Assembly: GCF_009498525.1 (NCBI RefSeq)
Contig: NZ_QSNT01000006.1
Span: forward strand, 62,001-126,000
DNA from: Rhizobium sp. ICMP 5592
GTDB taxonomy: Bacteria > Pseudomonadota > Alphaproteobacteria > Rhizobiales > Rhizobiaceae
Length of the DNA: 64,000 nt
Direction of reading: 5' to 3'
How positions within the stretch are numbered: position 1 is the first letter of the stretch; the number at the start of each line of letters is the position of its first letter. This document shows, in pieces, positions 36,242 to 43,833 of this stretch. Made by a program: the position numbers and the translations under genes. The notes below the pieces were generated by a model, which searched no databases, was not told the DNA's origin, and was given only the letters and a program-made list of their open reading frames with translations.

Positions 36242-36408
36242 AGGACGATCTCTTCTGTCTTGTGGCGATTGGCATCACCACAAGAAACATCCTCTGCGCC
36301 GGTTCGAAGAGCAATTTAGGTCGCTCCGATCACTCTGGCGTAAAGTCGATCAATTTTGGCGCGACCGTACGTCTGGCGCCAATCGACATCGGGCGTGTAC
36401 TACCGAAC

Positions 36409-37515
36409 TCAGCCCACCAACTCGCGATAAAGACGATAATATTGTGAACACATCTTCTCTGCAGTAAAGCATGCAAGATAGCGGTCACGCGCCGCTGCAC
36501 CCAGCACAGCAGCCCCTTTCTCGTTGTCCCAGATGGACTTCATTGCGTTCGACAGAGCGTCGACATCGTTTGGCGGCACTACGAACCCGGTCACTCTGTC
36601 CAGGTTGACATAACTTGTCCCGGTGCCGATTTCACACGAAATCATCGGCTTGCCGAACATTGCTGCTTCGACGAGAGAAAGCCCGAAGGCCTCGGAGCGA
36701 AGATGCGAGGGAAACACGAACCCCGCACACAGCTCGAGCAGAGCAATCTTGTCGTTGTCCGGCAAGGATCCGAGAAAATGGATATTGTGCAGATTTTGCC
36801 CGGCAGCCTGCTTCAGTTCCGCCTCCATCGGCCCACTGCCGACGATCACGATATCGAGGCCGTTGCGTTTCGCAGCCTCCAGCAGAATATGAACTCCCTT
36901 GTAATATCGCAGGACACCGACGAATAAAAGGAAGCGATCGGAAAGCCTGCCGCGCCAGTGGGCTAGCGTCGCTTCGTCCGCCGTCGGATAGTCTGCTTCA
37001 TCCAGCCCCAACGGAATCACCGTCGTTTTGGATTTAAACCTTTCCAGGACATCGCTCGACATGAGGTAATTGGGAGATGTCGCAACAATGCGGTCGACAC
37101 TATTCAGAAAGCGAAACATCAACGGCTTGTAGAATTGCAACAGAAGCTTCTGCTTCACGATGTCGGAATGATAGGTCACAATGGTCGACTTGCCGGGAGG
37201 AGCGGTCAGATGGACGATATCCATCACCGGCCACGGAAAGTGATAGTGGACGATGTCGGCCTTCTGGCTCAATTCCCGAAATCGTCCAAACACCTCGCGC
37301 GAAAAACCGGTGGATGCGAATTCGAAATCGAGCCTAGCCTTGTACGCCATATGACCATCAAATTCGACGCTGTTTTCCAACGGTATTTTGCTAAGTGAGA
37401 GAACATCTGATTCTACGCCATATTTGGCGGTACCCTTGGCGATCGCGTGAATGGTCCGCTCAACCCCACCGAATGTGTCGGGCCAGTATGTTTTGAAAAA
37501 ATGTAAAACGCGCAT
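36409..37515 (-). CDS. Family 4 glycosyltransferase
   Basis: A 368-residue GT-B enzyme. MRVLHFFKTYWPDTFGGVER opens the acceptor domain with the usual GG loop; FLLFVGVLRYYKGVHILLEA opens the donor domain; HLRSEAFGLSLVEAAMFGKP carries the E-x7-E motif. Such proteins add hexoses or deoxyhexoses to LPS or capsule chains. It is a single gene, cut off from the main operon by the IS110 relic, and divergent from the phosphomannose-isomerase-type cupin gene on the right. Confidence 0.82.
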   Translation of the reverse strand: MRVLHFFKTYWPDTFGGVERTIHAIAKGTAKYGVESDVLSLSKIPLENSVEFDGHMAYKARLDFEFASTGFSREVFGRFRELSQKADIVHYHFPWPVMDIVHLTAPPGKSTIVTYHSDIVKQKLLLQFYKPLMFRFLNSVDRIVATSPNYLMSSDVLERFKSKTTVIPLGLDEADYPTADEATLAHWRGRLSDRFLLFVGVLRYYKGVHILLEAAKRNGLDIVIVGSGPMEAELKQAAGQNLHNIHFLGSLPDNDKIALLELCAGFVFPSHLRSEAFGLSLVEAAMFGKPMISCEIGTGTSYVNLDRVTGFVVPPNDVDALSNAMKSIWDNEKGAAVLGAAARDRYLACFTAEKMCSQYYRLYRELVG

Positions 37516-37819
37516 TCCACTCCTGTATCGAAAAGCGATCGCTACGTCACCTCGAGTATCGTTGACTCGGAGAAAGCATCAGAAGCCTCAAAATCTCCAG
37601 ACCAATGGTCGGCATATTCCGGCTGCATCGACGTCGACCGCACAGCCGGCCGACTAATTCTGAACTAGCGTGCTTAAGCAAGTCGGATGGCAAGATGCAA
37701 CAAGACCCTTTTTGTCACCATTAGCAGAAAACCCTTGCTCTGCTGGCACCAGTGAATTAATCCCGCGCATTATTTTCGGTCGCGCGGTCGCCGATCGGCT
37801 TGTCATAAAGGAAATCTCA
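37516..37819. other. Divergent intergenic region
   Basis: 304 bases between two divergent genes, probably with both promoters. An ATG at 37670 is in frame with the cupin gene, but the additional 50 codons are not family-like and have no good ribosome binding site. No repeat seen. Confidence 0.4.
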
Positions 37820-38188
37820 TTGAAGTCGGGAAGCTTGTACAAGGTTGGTGACAACGATCAGCGCCCTTGGGGCACGTGGCATGTGCTTGATATCGGTGAT
37901 CACCACGTCGTTAAACGCATTGTAGTGAATCCGGGAGAACGGCTATCACTGCAATATCACAATCACCGTTCGGAGCGTTGGACCGCCGTTTCGGGGCATG
38001 GTATTGCCGAGATTGACGGAACGGAACACGCTCTGCAGCTCGGGCATACAGTCGATATTCCGCTCCAGGCGACACACCGGGTTTCGTGCACCGGAGATAA
38101 GCCGTTGGTTTTCATCGAAATTCAATACGGTGAGTTGCTCGACGAGAGCGATATCATCAGGCTGAGCGACGACTACAATCGGGCCTGA
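37820..38188 (+). CDS. Cupin, phosphomannose isomerase type II-like
   Basis: About 122 residues from TTG 37820, preceded by AAAGGAAATCTCA. The cupin motifs match the isomerase domain of mannose-6-phosphate isomerase/GDP-mannose pyrophosphorylase enzymes: RPWGTWHVLDIG, SLQYHNHRSERWTAVSGHG and the ending LLDESDIIRLSDDYNRA. Stand-alone versions of this length convert fructose-6-phosphate and mannose-6-phosphate. In this setting it would feed GDP-mannose, GDP-fucose or related donors for the O-antigen. ATG 37670 would give a 172-residue product; I judge this less likely. Confidence 0.7.
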   Translation: MKSGSLYKVGDNDQRPWGTWHVLDIGDHHVVKRIVVNPGERLSLQYHNHRSERWTAVSGHGIAEIDGTEHALQLGHTVDIPLQATHRVSCTGDKPLVFIEIQYGELLDESDIIRLSDDYNRA

Positions 38189-38243
38189 CATCAGACCCGA
38201 GATTTCGAAACACTGACGGGCGCCGGCCGCTTATCTCCTTACT

Positions 38244-38414
38244 CTAAGCTTTGCCCTTTCGACGCGAACGCTCGATATCAGGAATCTGCGGGGCAAAGCT
38301 TTCCAGGATTCAAAACTGGCGCTTGTTGTTTTCTGACAAAAGAATACCGACGCGCCGGCCGAACGTCGCGCGTGATCGCAGGATGTCGACGGCAACGTCC
38401 AGATCCCTACCCAC
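38244..38414 (-). pseudogene. Possible gene remnant with in-frame stop
   Basis: The minus strand from GTG 38414 reads GRDLDVAVDILRSRATFGR, RVGILLSENNKRQF, then TGA (38310-38312), then ILESFAPQIPDIERSRRKGK, Ala and a stop at 38244-38246. Composition on both sides of the stop is protein-like, but I do not recognise a family and see no ribosome binding site. Bases from here to 38529 hold no other supported gene. Confidence 0.25.
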
Positions 38415-38497
38415 TATTATAAATCATCTCAGCTGCGGGCCGGAACGCTGCACAAGCGACGTCCAGCCCGTGCTTAAGATTTTCAGGTTATTGATGC

Positions 38498-38508
38498 GGG
38501 GGGGGGGG
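38498..38508 (+). repeat. Poly-G tract of 11
   Basis: Eleven consecutive G in a non-coding stretch just downstream of the small membrane protein gene at 38530-38820. Homopolymers of this length are rare in such genomes; they can be slippage sites or sequencing artefacts. Confidence 0.85.
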
Positions 38509-38529
38509 CCGATCGGCCAGTTTCGCTCT

Positions 38530-38820
38530 TCAGCCAAATAAGGCTCTCAGACTTCCAAAAATGCCGATAGGTAGGATTGCCATAAACAGCAAAATAGCGA
38601 TAGCCGTCTGCGCCAGGCGCGCGCTGGCAGATCCGGCTCCAAGGATGCCTATAGCTATTGCCACGGAGGTCTGATTGAGCAAGCCGTAGGAGTTGCTTCT
38701 TAAGAGCATTAGAGCCACCCCGAAATAGGCAATGCCGCGCAGGACGCGAACACCCCAGGACAGGCCCCTGATAAAGAAGTCGTGGATCTGTTGATCGGTA
38801 AAAAAGTCATCGGTCGACAT
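38530..38820 (-). CDS. Small membrane protein, unknown function
   Basis: A 96-residue protein starting MSTDDFFTDQQIHDFFIRGL. ATG 38820 has GGGGAA five bases upstream; the longer frame to 38880 is not supported. Two hydrophobic segments lie near residues 26-42 and 49-90 (FGVALMLLRSN; TSVAIAIGILGAG; AIAILLFMAILPIGIFG), giving two or three membrane passes. I do not recognise the family. Confidence 0.55.
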   Translation of the reverse strand: MSTDDFFTDQQIHDFFIRGLSWGVRVLRGIAYFGVALMLLRSNSYGLLNQTSVAIAIGILGAGSASARLAQTAIAILLFMAILPIGIFGSLRALFG

Positions 38821-39144
38821 CAAAATTCCCCGGTTAGAAACAACCCCACTCCCTGTGTGGGAAATAGCAGCAAATAACAAGCGAGGGTAGAGTCACGTTA
38901 CGAACGGGGCGAGTTTTTTTGGCGGCGGAACGATCGCTGAAAGGTATCGCCACGGGACACAGTGGGGCGTGTTCGGAGATGAAAATTCAACCATCGCCGG
39001 AAGCTTTTTTATGTGACACGGATTCGCCGCGGTCCGCTGGAAATGCTCGGAAACCAAGGATTGCAGCGCAATTTAACGCGGTAAGCAACATCGCCGACAG
39101 CGAGTGACCACCCAATTACCCAATCAATTTTAAAAAGAAATATT
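38821..39144. other. Intergenic, nothing recognised
   Basis: 324 bases between the small membrane protein gene and tRNA-Gln. An open frame of 62 codons at 38919-39107 has no ribosome binding site. Because it lies on the 3' side of the tRNA it is the place where an attachment site scar would be expected, but I found no repeat of the tRNA end here. Confidence 0.4.
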
Positions 39145-39218
39145 TGGCTGGGGAACCTGGACTCGAACCAAGATTAACGGAGTCAGAGTCCGTCGTTCTA
39201 CCATTGAACTATTCCCCA
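39145..39218 (-). tRNA. tRNA-Gln (CTG anticodon)
   Basis: 74-nt minus-strand cloverleaf with encoded CCA. Acceptor TGGGGAA pairs with TTCCCCA; anticodon loop CTCTGAC gives anticodon CTG; T-arm GGTTCGAGTCC. The 3' end faces the accessory region to the left. Confidence 0.95.
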
Positions 39219-39378
39219 ACGACCGCGACGCGATGAAACCCTTCGCGGTGAAGGCTGCGCCTCTATAATAGAATTCGTCGGAGATGCAAATAGTTTAACG
39301 CAGGCAAATGCTTTTTTTTGGCAAGGCTCGACAAAAGCCCTGAATCATGACCTCCTGCTGTGGCTCGACGGTGATCAT

Positions 39379-40014
39379 TTACCAGCGCAGCAGGCGTCTG
39401 CCCGCGACATAGCCGACCACCGTCACGATAGCGATGGCCAACGGATACCAGAGCAGGACGAAGAGCGGGCTGTCATCCGTGCAGTTGGAGGCATAAAAGG
39501 TGGCGGCGATGCCGCTGGCCGCGAGCCCGGCGACCGCGCCGGCGACGCCAGGCTTTTCCGGCGCGCCCTGGCGCAGCGCAAAGAGGAAGCAGGCAAGCGG
39601 GCCAATCGACAGCAGCGGAATGATCGTCAAGCAGAAGCGTGCATTGTGCCCCATCATGCGCGTACCCCAGCTATCGGCCGGCATGACCATCATTTCAATG
39701 ATCGCGGCGACAGCTAGCAGTAGCGGCGCGGCGAGAAGCGTCCAGCCCCAAAGGCGCAGCGGCACGCCAGGGCGGCCAATGCGGAAGACGACAGTGCTCG
39801 CGGTGACGGCAAGCGCAATGGTCACCACGAATTTAAACAGGAAACGAACCGTTTCCATCGCGCTGCCGATGTCAGCGCGAAAGCCGATCGCAGCGAAGAA
39901 CATCGCACCGCTGATCAGGATACCTCCGATGGCCGCAAGCGTCAGCGCCGGCCCGATCCGCGTGCGGACCGGCGCGTCCTGCGCCAGAAGATTTATGAGG
40001 TCATCGGTTTTCAC
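39379..40014 (-). CDS. NrsF-type (DUF1109) membrane anti-sigma factor
   Basis: About 211 residues with six hydrophobic segments and a short cytoplasmic N-terminus (MKTDDLINLLAQDAPVRTRI), the plan of NrsF proteins that hold ECF sigma factors at the membrane. Cysteines lie at residues about 128 and 178, in RFCLT and SNCTD; in Caulobacter NrsF a cysteine pair in comparable positions is needed for the response to metals. GTG 40014 overlaps the end of the sigma gene (14 bp), with GGAG eight bases upstream. The pair resembles SigF-NrsF of Caulobacter. Confidence 0.82.
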   Translation of the reverse strand: MKTDDLINLLAQDAPVRTRIGPALTLAAIGGILISGAMFFAAIGFRADIGSAMETVRFLFKFVVTIALAVTASTVVFRIGRPGVPLRLWGWTLLAAPLLLAVAAIIEMMVMPADSWGTRMMGHNARFCLTIIPLLSIGPLACFLFALRQGAPEKPGVAGAVAGLAASGIAATFYASNCTDDSPLFVLLWYPLAIAIVTVVGYVAGRRLLRW

Positions 40015-40567
40015 TGTTTTCACTCCGATACAAGGCGGCAAGCACCTTCAATGCGCGATGCAGTGCCACGCGCACTGCACCTTCGGTCATCTTCAGCCGG
40101 TCGGCGGTTTCGCGCACGCTGGTTCCTTCGACGGAGATCGAACGCACGATGGTCCGCTGCGGATCTCTCAATTGCGATAGCATACGGTCGACATCGAGCC
40201 GATCCAAGGTATCCGTCTGCTCCTCGGCCTCCAGGATATCGATGACATCGTCGATCGGCACGTTCACATGCCGCCCGCGCCGTCTCAGACTGTCGATCAG
40301 CTTGTTGCGCACGATCGTCGATATCCACGGGCCGATGGGACGCGACGTATCCCATGTTCCGCGCTTCAGGTGAATGGCCAGCAACACTTCCTGGACCACG
40401 TCCTCGGCCTCGCTCGCCGGCGTACCGAACTGGTCGCAACGCCGCCGCGCCATGGCGCGCAGATAGGGCGTAACAGCGGACAGAAAGCGATGGTAGGCCT
40501 GCGCATCGCCGCCGACGGCGGCTCGCATCCAGACTGCCCACTCCTCTTCGCGCGCCGAATGCTTCAC
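40001..40567 (-). CDS. ECF RNA polymerase sigma factor, SigF-like
   Basis: 188 residues with sigma region 2 (DVVQEVLLAIHLKRGTWDTS, WISTIVRNKLIDSLRRRG) and region 4 (LRDPQRTIVRSISVEGTSVR, ETADRLKMTEGAVRVALHRA). The start is GTG 40567. It is co-transcribed with the NrsF-type gene and divergent from the bufferin operon. Upstream of it lies a promoter-like pattern that also precedes the first bufA gene, suggesting autoregulation and direct control of that operon. Confidence 0.88.
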   Translation of the reverse strand: MKHSAREEEWAVWMRAAVGGDAQAYHRFLSAVTPYLRAMARRRCDQFGTPASEAEDVVQEVLLAIHLKRGTWDTSRPIGPWISTIVRNKLIDSLRRRGRHVNVPIDDVIDILEAEEQTDTLDRLDVDRMLSQLRDPQRTIVRSISVEGTSVRETADRLKMTEGAVRVALHRALKVLAALYRSENSENR

Positions 40568-40579
40568 CCGACATTCCCC

Positions 40580-40608
40580 TCTACGCGCGGCCGCACGATT
40601 TTGTTACC
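40580..40608 (-). promoter_or_regulatory. Predicted ECF-type promoter of the sigma gene
   Basis: On the minus strand GGTAAC (40608-40603), 17-nt spacer, CGTAGA (40585-40580). The same -10 box and spacer occur before bufA at 40880-40908. Similar to the GTAACC-type -35 known for Caulobacter SigF. Confidence 0.5.
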
Positions 40609-40879
40609 GGCAGTGATCATGTTTTTTTCACGATCCTCCCCAGATCGGTTTTCAATCGAAGCACCTGTACTGACGATTGGACATTATTCGAGAATTTGCC
40701 AGTGCCCTGCGTGAAAAGAACGTGCCTACCCGATCAAGCACAGCTTATCCTCCTTAAGCGTCCATGCAGTTCTTGCCGATTCGAGCCGCTCTTCTCGTGC
40801 CCGATATACATGGATTGAATTGAATATTAGACTATCCGCGTTGGGGCTTGGGCGGCATTCAAGAAAATTTCGCAGCATC

Positions 40880-40908
40880 TGTAATATTCGCCGCGGTGGC
40901 TCCGTAGA
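40880..40908 (+). promoter_or_regulatory. Predicted ECF-type promoter of the bufferin operon
   Basis: TGTAAT (40880-40885), 17-nt spacer, CGTAGA (40903-40908), 48 bases before the first bufA ATG. The -35 box matches the sigma-gene promoter in four of six positions and the -10 box in all six. The remaining bases between 40609 and 40879 show no gene. Confidence 0.5.
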
Positions 40909-40956
40909 CGTCAGTGCAAGCCAATCACGGCTGGCACCCATCACGGAGACAGACTT

Positions 40957-41232
40957 ATGAAAAACAGCATCCTCACCCTCGCCATTGCCGGTTCGCTGGC
41001 CTCAGTGCTCGCATCCGTTGTCGCTGCCCCCGCTTCTGCCGCCGACAGCACGTCCAAGGAAAAGTGCTACGGCGTTGCGATGAAGGGCCAGAACGATTGT
41101 GCCGCCGGAAAGCATGACTGCGCAGGCAAGTCGACCATCAGCTATGACAAGATGTCCTTCAAGCTCGTCCCGACAGGCACCTGCACCAGCATGAAGACCC
41201 CTAAGGGTCATGGCTCGCTGACCCCGGCCTGA
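40957..41232 (+). CDS. bufA1: Bufferin precursor peptide BufA (DUF2282), first copy
   Basis: A 91-residue exported peptide: signal peptide of about 28 residues (cleavage near ASAAD), then a core with four cysteines in KCYG, NDCAAG, HDCAG and GTCTS. DUF2282 proteins are substrates of DUF692/MNIO enzymes; in Caulobacter their cysteines are modified and the peptide (bufferin) binds copper in the periplasm. ATG 40957 has GGAG upstream. It begins a five-gene operon and has a promoter-like ECF motif in front. Confidence 0.88.
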   Translation: MKNSILTLAIAGSLASVLASVVAAPASAADSTSKEKCYGVAMKGQNDCAAGKHDCAGKSTISYDKMSFKLVPTGTCTSMKTPKGHGSLTPA

Positions 41233-41280
41233 TTAATTCGTCGGCTTATTATCAGAACCACACGATATCCGGAGTTTGTC

Positions 41281-41565
41281 ATGACCAAAGTTCCCGCAAT
41301 CGCCTTCGCAGCCTCAGTCGCCACGGCACTGACGCTGATGGCCAGCGTTCCCGCCGCCTCTGCCGCCGATGCCAAGGAGAAATGCTATGGCATCGCTCTC
41401 AAGGGCCAGAACGATTGCGCCGCCGGCCCGGGCACCACCTGTGCCGGGACATCGAAAACCGACTACCAGAAAAATTCCTGGAAGCTGGTTCCGGCCGGCA
41501 CCTGCGAAACGATGAAGACGCCGAACGGCCATGGCACACTGGCCCAGGGGCCGGCACCGGTTTGA
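41281..41565 (+). CDS. bufA2: Bufferin precursor peptide BufA (DUF2282), second copy
   Basis: A 94-residue paralogue of the preceding gene, 48 bp downstream. Signal peptide to about residue 29 (ASAAD), then KCYGIALKGQNDCAAG, TTCAG and GTCETMKTPNGHG: four cysteines at equivalent positions, with the KGQNDCAAG block identical to the first copy. The spacing between the second and third cysteine is one residue longer. Probably another substrate of the same MNIO enzyme. Confidence 0.87.
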   Translation: MTKVPAIAFAASVATALTLMASVPAASAADAKEKCYGIALKGQNDCAAGPGTTCAGTSKTDYQKNSWKLVPAGTCETMKTPNGHGTLAQGPAPV

Positions 41566-41635
41566 TCGAAGCAAGCAATGACGGGCGGCGCAATCTCGGT
41601 CGCGCCGCCGTCTTTTGAAATCAACGAGGTCCGCC

Positions 41636-42490
41636 ATGAAATCCTCAGAGCTTCCCCGCCGTGCCGGCGTCGGCTTCAAGCCGGAGCACTTTTCCGCCAT
41701 CAACGCTGCTCCGCAGCCGATCGGTTTTTTCGAGGTGCATGCCGAAAATTATATGGGTGCCGGCGGACCGCCGCATGCCCAGCTCGGCAGGCTGCGCCAG
41801 GATTATGCATTATCGATCCACGGCGTCGGCCTGTCGATCGGCTCGATGCAACCGCTCGACATGGATCACCTCGCTCGCCTGAAGATCGTCTGCGACCGCT
41901 ACGATCCGGAGAGCTTTTCCGAACATCTCGCCTGGTCGACCCACGACACGACGTTTCTGAACGACCTGCTGCCCCTGCCCTATACGGACACGACGCTTGC
42001 CCAAGTCTGCGCCCATATCGACCAGGTACAGACGCTGCTTGGCCGGCAGATGCTGCTCGAAAACCCGGCGACCTATCTGCTGTTTGAGGAAAGCACCATC
42101 GAGGAGACCGATTTTCTCGCTGAGATCGTCCGGCGCACCGGGTGTGGCCTGCTGCTCGACGTCAACAACGTTTTCGTTGCCTCGACCAATCACCACATGG
42201 ACCCGCGCGATTATCTCGCCCGTTTTCCCGTGCAATGGGTGCGCGAAATCCATCTGAGCGGCCATTCCGAAGCCGTCGACGACGCCGGCGCGCCGCTATT
42301 GATCGACAGCCACGACACGCCGATAAAGGACCCCGTCTGGGCGCTCTATGAAGAGCTGATCGCCCGCACCGGGCCGATTGCGAGCCTGGTCGAGTGGGAC
42401 AATGACGTACCCGAATGGCCGGTTCTCAGAGCCGAGGCGGAAGCAGCCGGCGCCATCCAGCGCCGCGCCGCCGACCGCCGGGCGGCATGA
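41636..42490 (+). CDS. bufB: Bufferin-modifying MNIO enzyme BufB (DUF692)
   Basis: A 284-residue multinuclear iron oxidase of the DUF692 family, which modifies cysteines of RiPP precursors such as bufferins and methanobactins. Metal-ligand segments are visible: FFEVHAENYMG, SIHGVGLSIGS, SEHLAWS, LLENPATYL, LLDVNNVFVAS, EIHLSGHSE and IDSHDTPI. ATG 41636 was chosen (GAGG six bases upstream) over 41615. It follows two precursor genes and precedes the partner gene bufC, the order known for these operons. Confidence 0.9.
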   Translation: MKSSELPRRAGVGFKPEHFSAINAAPQPIGFFEVHAENYMGAGGPPHAQLGRLRQDYALSIHGVGLSIGSMQPLDMDHLARLKIVCDRYDPESFSEHLAWSTHDTTFLNDLLPLPYTDTTLAQVCAHIDQVQTLLGRQMLLENPATYLLFEESTIEETDFLAEIVRRTGCGLLLDVNNVFVASTNHHMDPRDYLARFPVQWVREIHLSGHSEAVDDAGAPLLIDSHDTPIKDPVWALYEELIARTGPIASLVEWDNDVPEWPVLRAEAEAAGAIQRRAADRRAA

Positions 42491-42499
42491 GGAACGATC

Positions 42500-43255
42500 A
42501 TGTCCGTCACCACCCAGGCTGAATTCGCCGCCGCACTCCTCGATACGGATCGTGCCGTTCCCGGAGGGTTGAAGGCCTGGGACGCCCCCCGGCCGGAACG
42601 GCGCTTCGGCGTCTACCGCAACAATGTCGCGGTTGGGCTTGTCGGCGCGCTCGCCTCGCGTTTTCCGGCGGCAGAAAAGATCGTCGGCAAGGATTTCTTC
42701 GCCGCCATGGCGCATGAATTCATCCGGCTGCATCCGCCGCGATCGCCGCTACTGCTCGCCTATGGCGACGATTTCGCCGATTTCGTCGAGATCTTCGAGC
42801 CTGCGCGCGACATCGACTACCTGCCAGATGTCATTCGTCTGGAGGCGGCGCGCGGCACGGCCTACCACGCGGTCGACGCCATACCCCTCGACCCTGCGCT
42901 ACTGGCGGCGATCGAACCGGAACGGCTCGCAAGCCTGACTTTCGCGCTGCATCCCTCCGCCTCGATCCTGCGCTCGTCCTTTCCCGCGGTCACCATCTGG
43001 GCGATGAACGCCGGCGAAATGGAGCTTCGCCCGATTGATGACTGGAGCGGCGAGGATGCCCTCGTCGTCCGGCCGGAGATGACGGTCCAGATACATCGGC
43101 TGCCGGCCGGCGGCGCCGTTTTTCTGGAGGTACTTGCCGCCGGCGCCGATCTTGCAGTGGCCATGGAGGCGGCTGTTGCGGCAGCGCCCGACTTCGATCT
43201 CTCAGCCAATCTCGCCGGGGCGCTTGCCGCCGGCGCATTCACCACCATTCGCTAG
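42500..43255 (+). CDS. bufC: BufC partner protein (DUF2063)
   Basis: A 251-residue protein with the N-terminal DUF2063 region (FAAALLDTDRAVPGGL, RRFGVYRNNVAVGLVGALAS, FPAAEKIVGKDFFAAMAHEF, YLPDVIRLEAARGTAYH). These proteins act with DUF692 enzymes by presenting the precursor peptide. A C-terminal domain (IHRLPAGGAVFLEVLAAGAD) follows. It starts 9 bp after bufB. Confidence 0.87.
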   Translation: MSVTTQAEFAAALLDTDRAVPGGLKAWDAPRPERRFGVYRNNVAVGLVGALASRFPAAEKIVGKDFFAAMAHEFIRLHPPRSPLLLAYGDDFADFVEIFEPARDIDYLPDVIRLEAARGTAYHAVDAIPLDPALLAAIEPERLASLTFALHPSASILRSSFPAVTIWAMNAGEMELRPIDDWSGEDALVVRPEMTVQIHRLPAGGAVFLEVLAAGADLAVAMEAAVAAAPDFDLSANLAGALAAGAFTTIR

Positions 43256-43276
43256 ACGCCGTTCAGGAGAACCGCC

Positions 43277-43762
43277 ATGCCAGACCAGACAATAACGGCC
43301 GTCACGGCCGAACGCGAAACCGTGCCGCAAAAGCTTTACGGCGTTCTGAGACTGCTCGACCGCATTCCGCACGACCTGATCGCACTGATCGCGCGCCTGT
43401 CGATCGCCGCCGTCTTCTGGCAATCGGGGCAGACCAAGGTCGACGGTTGGCATGTCACCGACAATGCCGTCTATCTCTTCCAGACGGAATACAGGCTGCC
43501 GCTCGTCGATCCCTGGATCGCTGCCCATATCGCCGCCTTCAGCGAGCATTTCTTTCCGGTTCTGCTGGTGATCGGCTTTGCCAGCCGGCTGTCGGCGCTG
43601 GCGCTGCTTAGCATGACGCTGGTGATCGAGATCTTCGTCTATCCTGATGCCTGGCCGACGCACGGCACCTGGGCCACCTGCTTCCTGGTGATCATCGCCG
43701 CCGGGCCGGGCCGCATCGCCATCGACCACCTTATCGCCCGGCATATCGGCCGTGGCGTGTAG
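43277..43762 (+). CDS. DoxX-family membrane protein
   Basis: A 161-residue inner-membrane protein with four hydrophobic segments; LIARLSIAAVFWQSGQTKVD and FPVLLVIGFASRLSALALLS are typical of DoxX/DUF417-like proteins that often end bufferin operons. A polar N-terminus of about 30 residues precedes the first segment. Function within the system is unknown; a redox or membrane-anchoring role is only a guess. Last gene of the operon, followed by a strong hairpin. Confidence 0.8.
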   Translation: MPDQTITAVTAERETVPQKLYGVLRLLDRIPHDLIALIARLSIAAVFWQSGQTKVDGWHVTDNAVYLFQTEYRLPLVDPWIAAHIAAFSEHFFPVLLVIGFASRLSALALLSMTLVIEIFVYPDAWPTHGTWATCFLVIIAAGPGRIAIDHLIARHIGRGV

Positions 43763-43782
43763 CGACGAATATGAGATACCAC

Positions 43783-43818
43783 TGGCATTGCCTGAACAAC
43801 GGTGTTCAGGCAATGCCA
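43783..43818. terminator. Hairpin between convergent genes
   Basis: 16-bp perfect inverted repeat (43783-43798 and 43803-43818) around ACGG. There is no clear T-run, but its place between two convergent genes suggests a bidirectional transcription stop. Confidence 0.55.
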
Positions 43819-43833
43819 ACGGTCGGTGATCGT

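Noticed and set aside
40020..40574. Minus-strand ORF of 184 codons over the sigma factor gene
   Set aside because: It is Arg/Ala-rich with no known pattern, whereas the overlapping frame encodes clear sigma regions 2 and 4.
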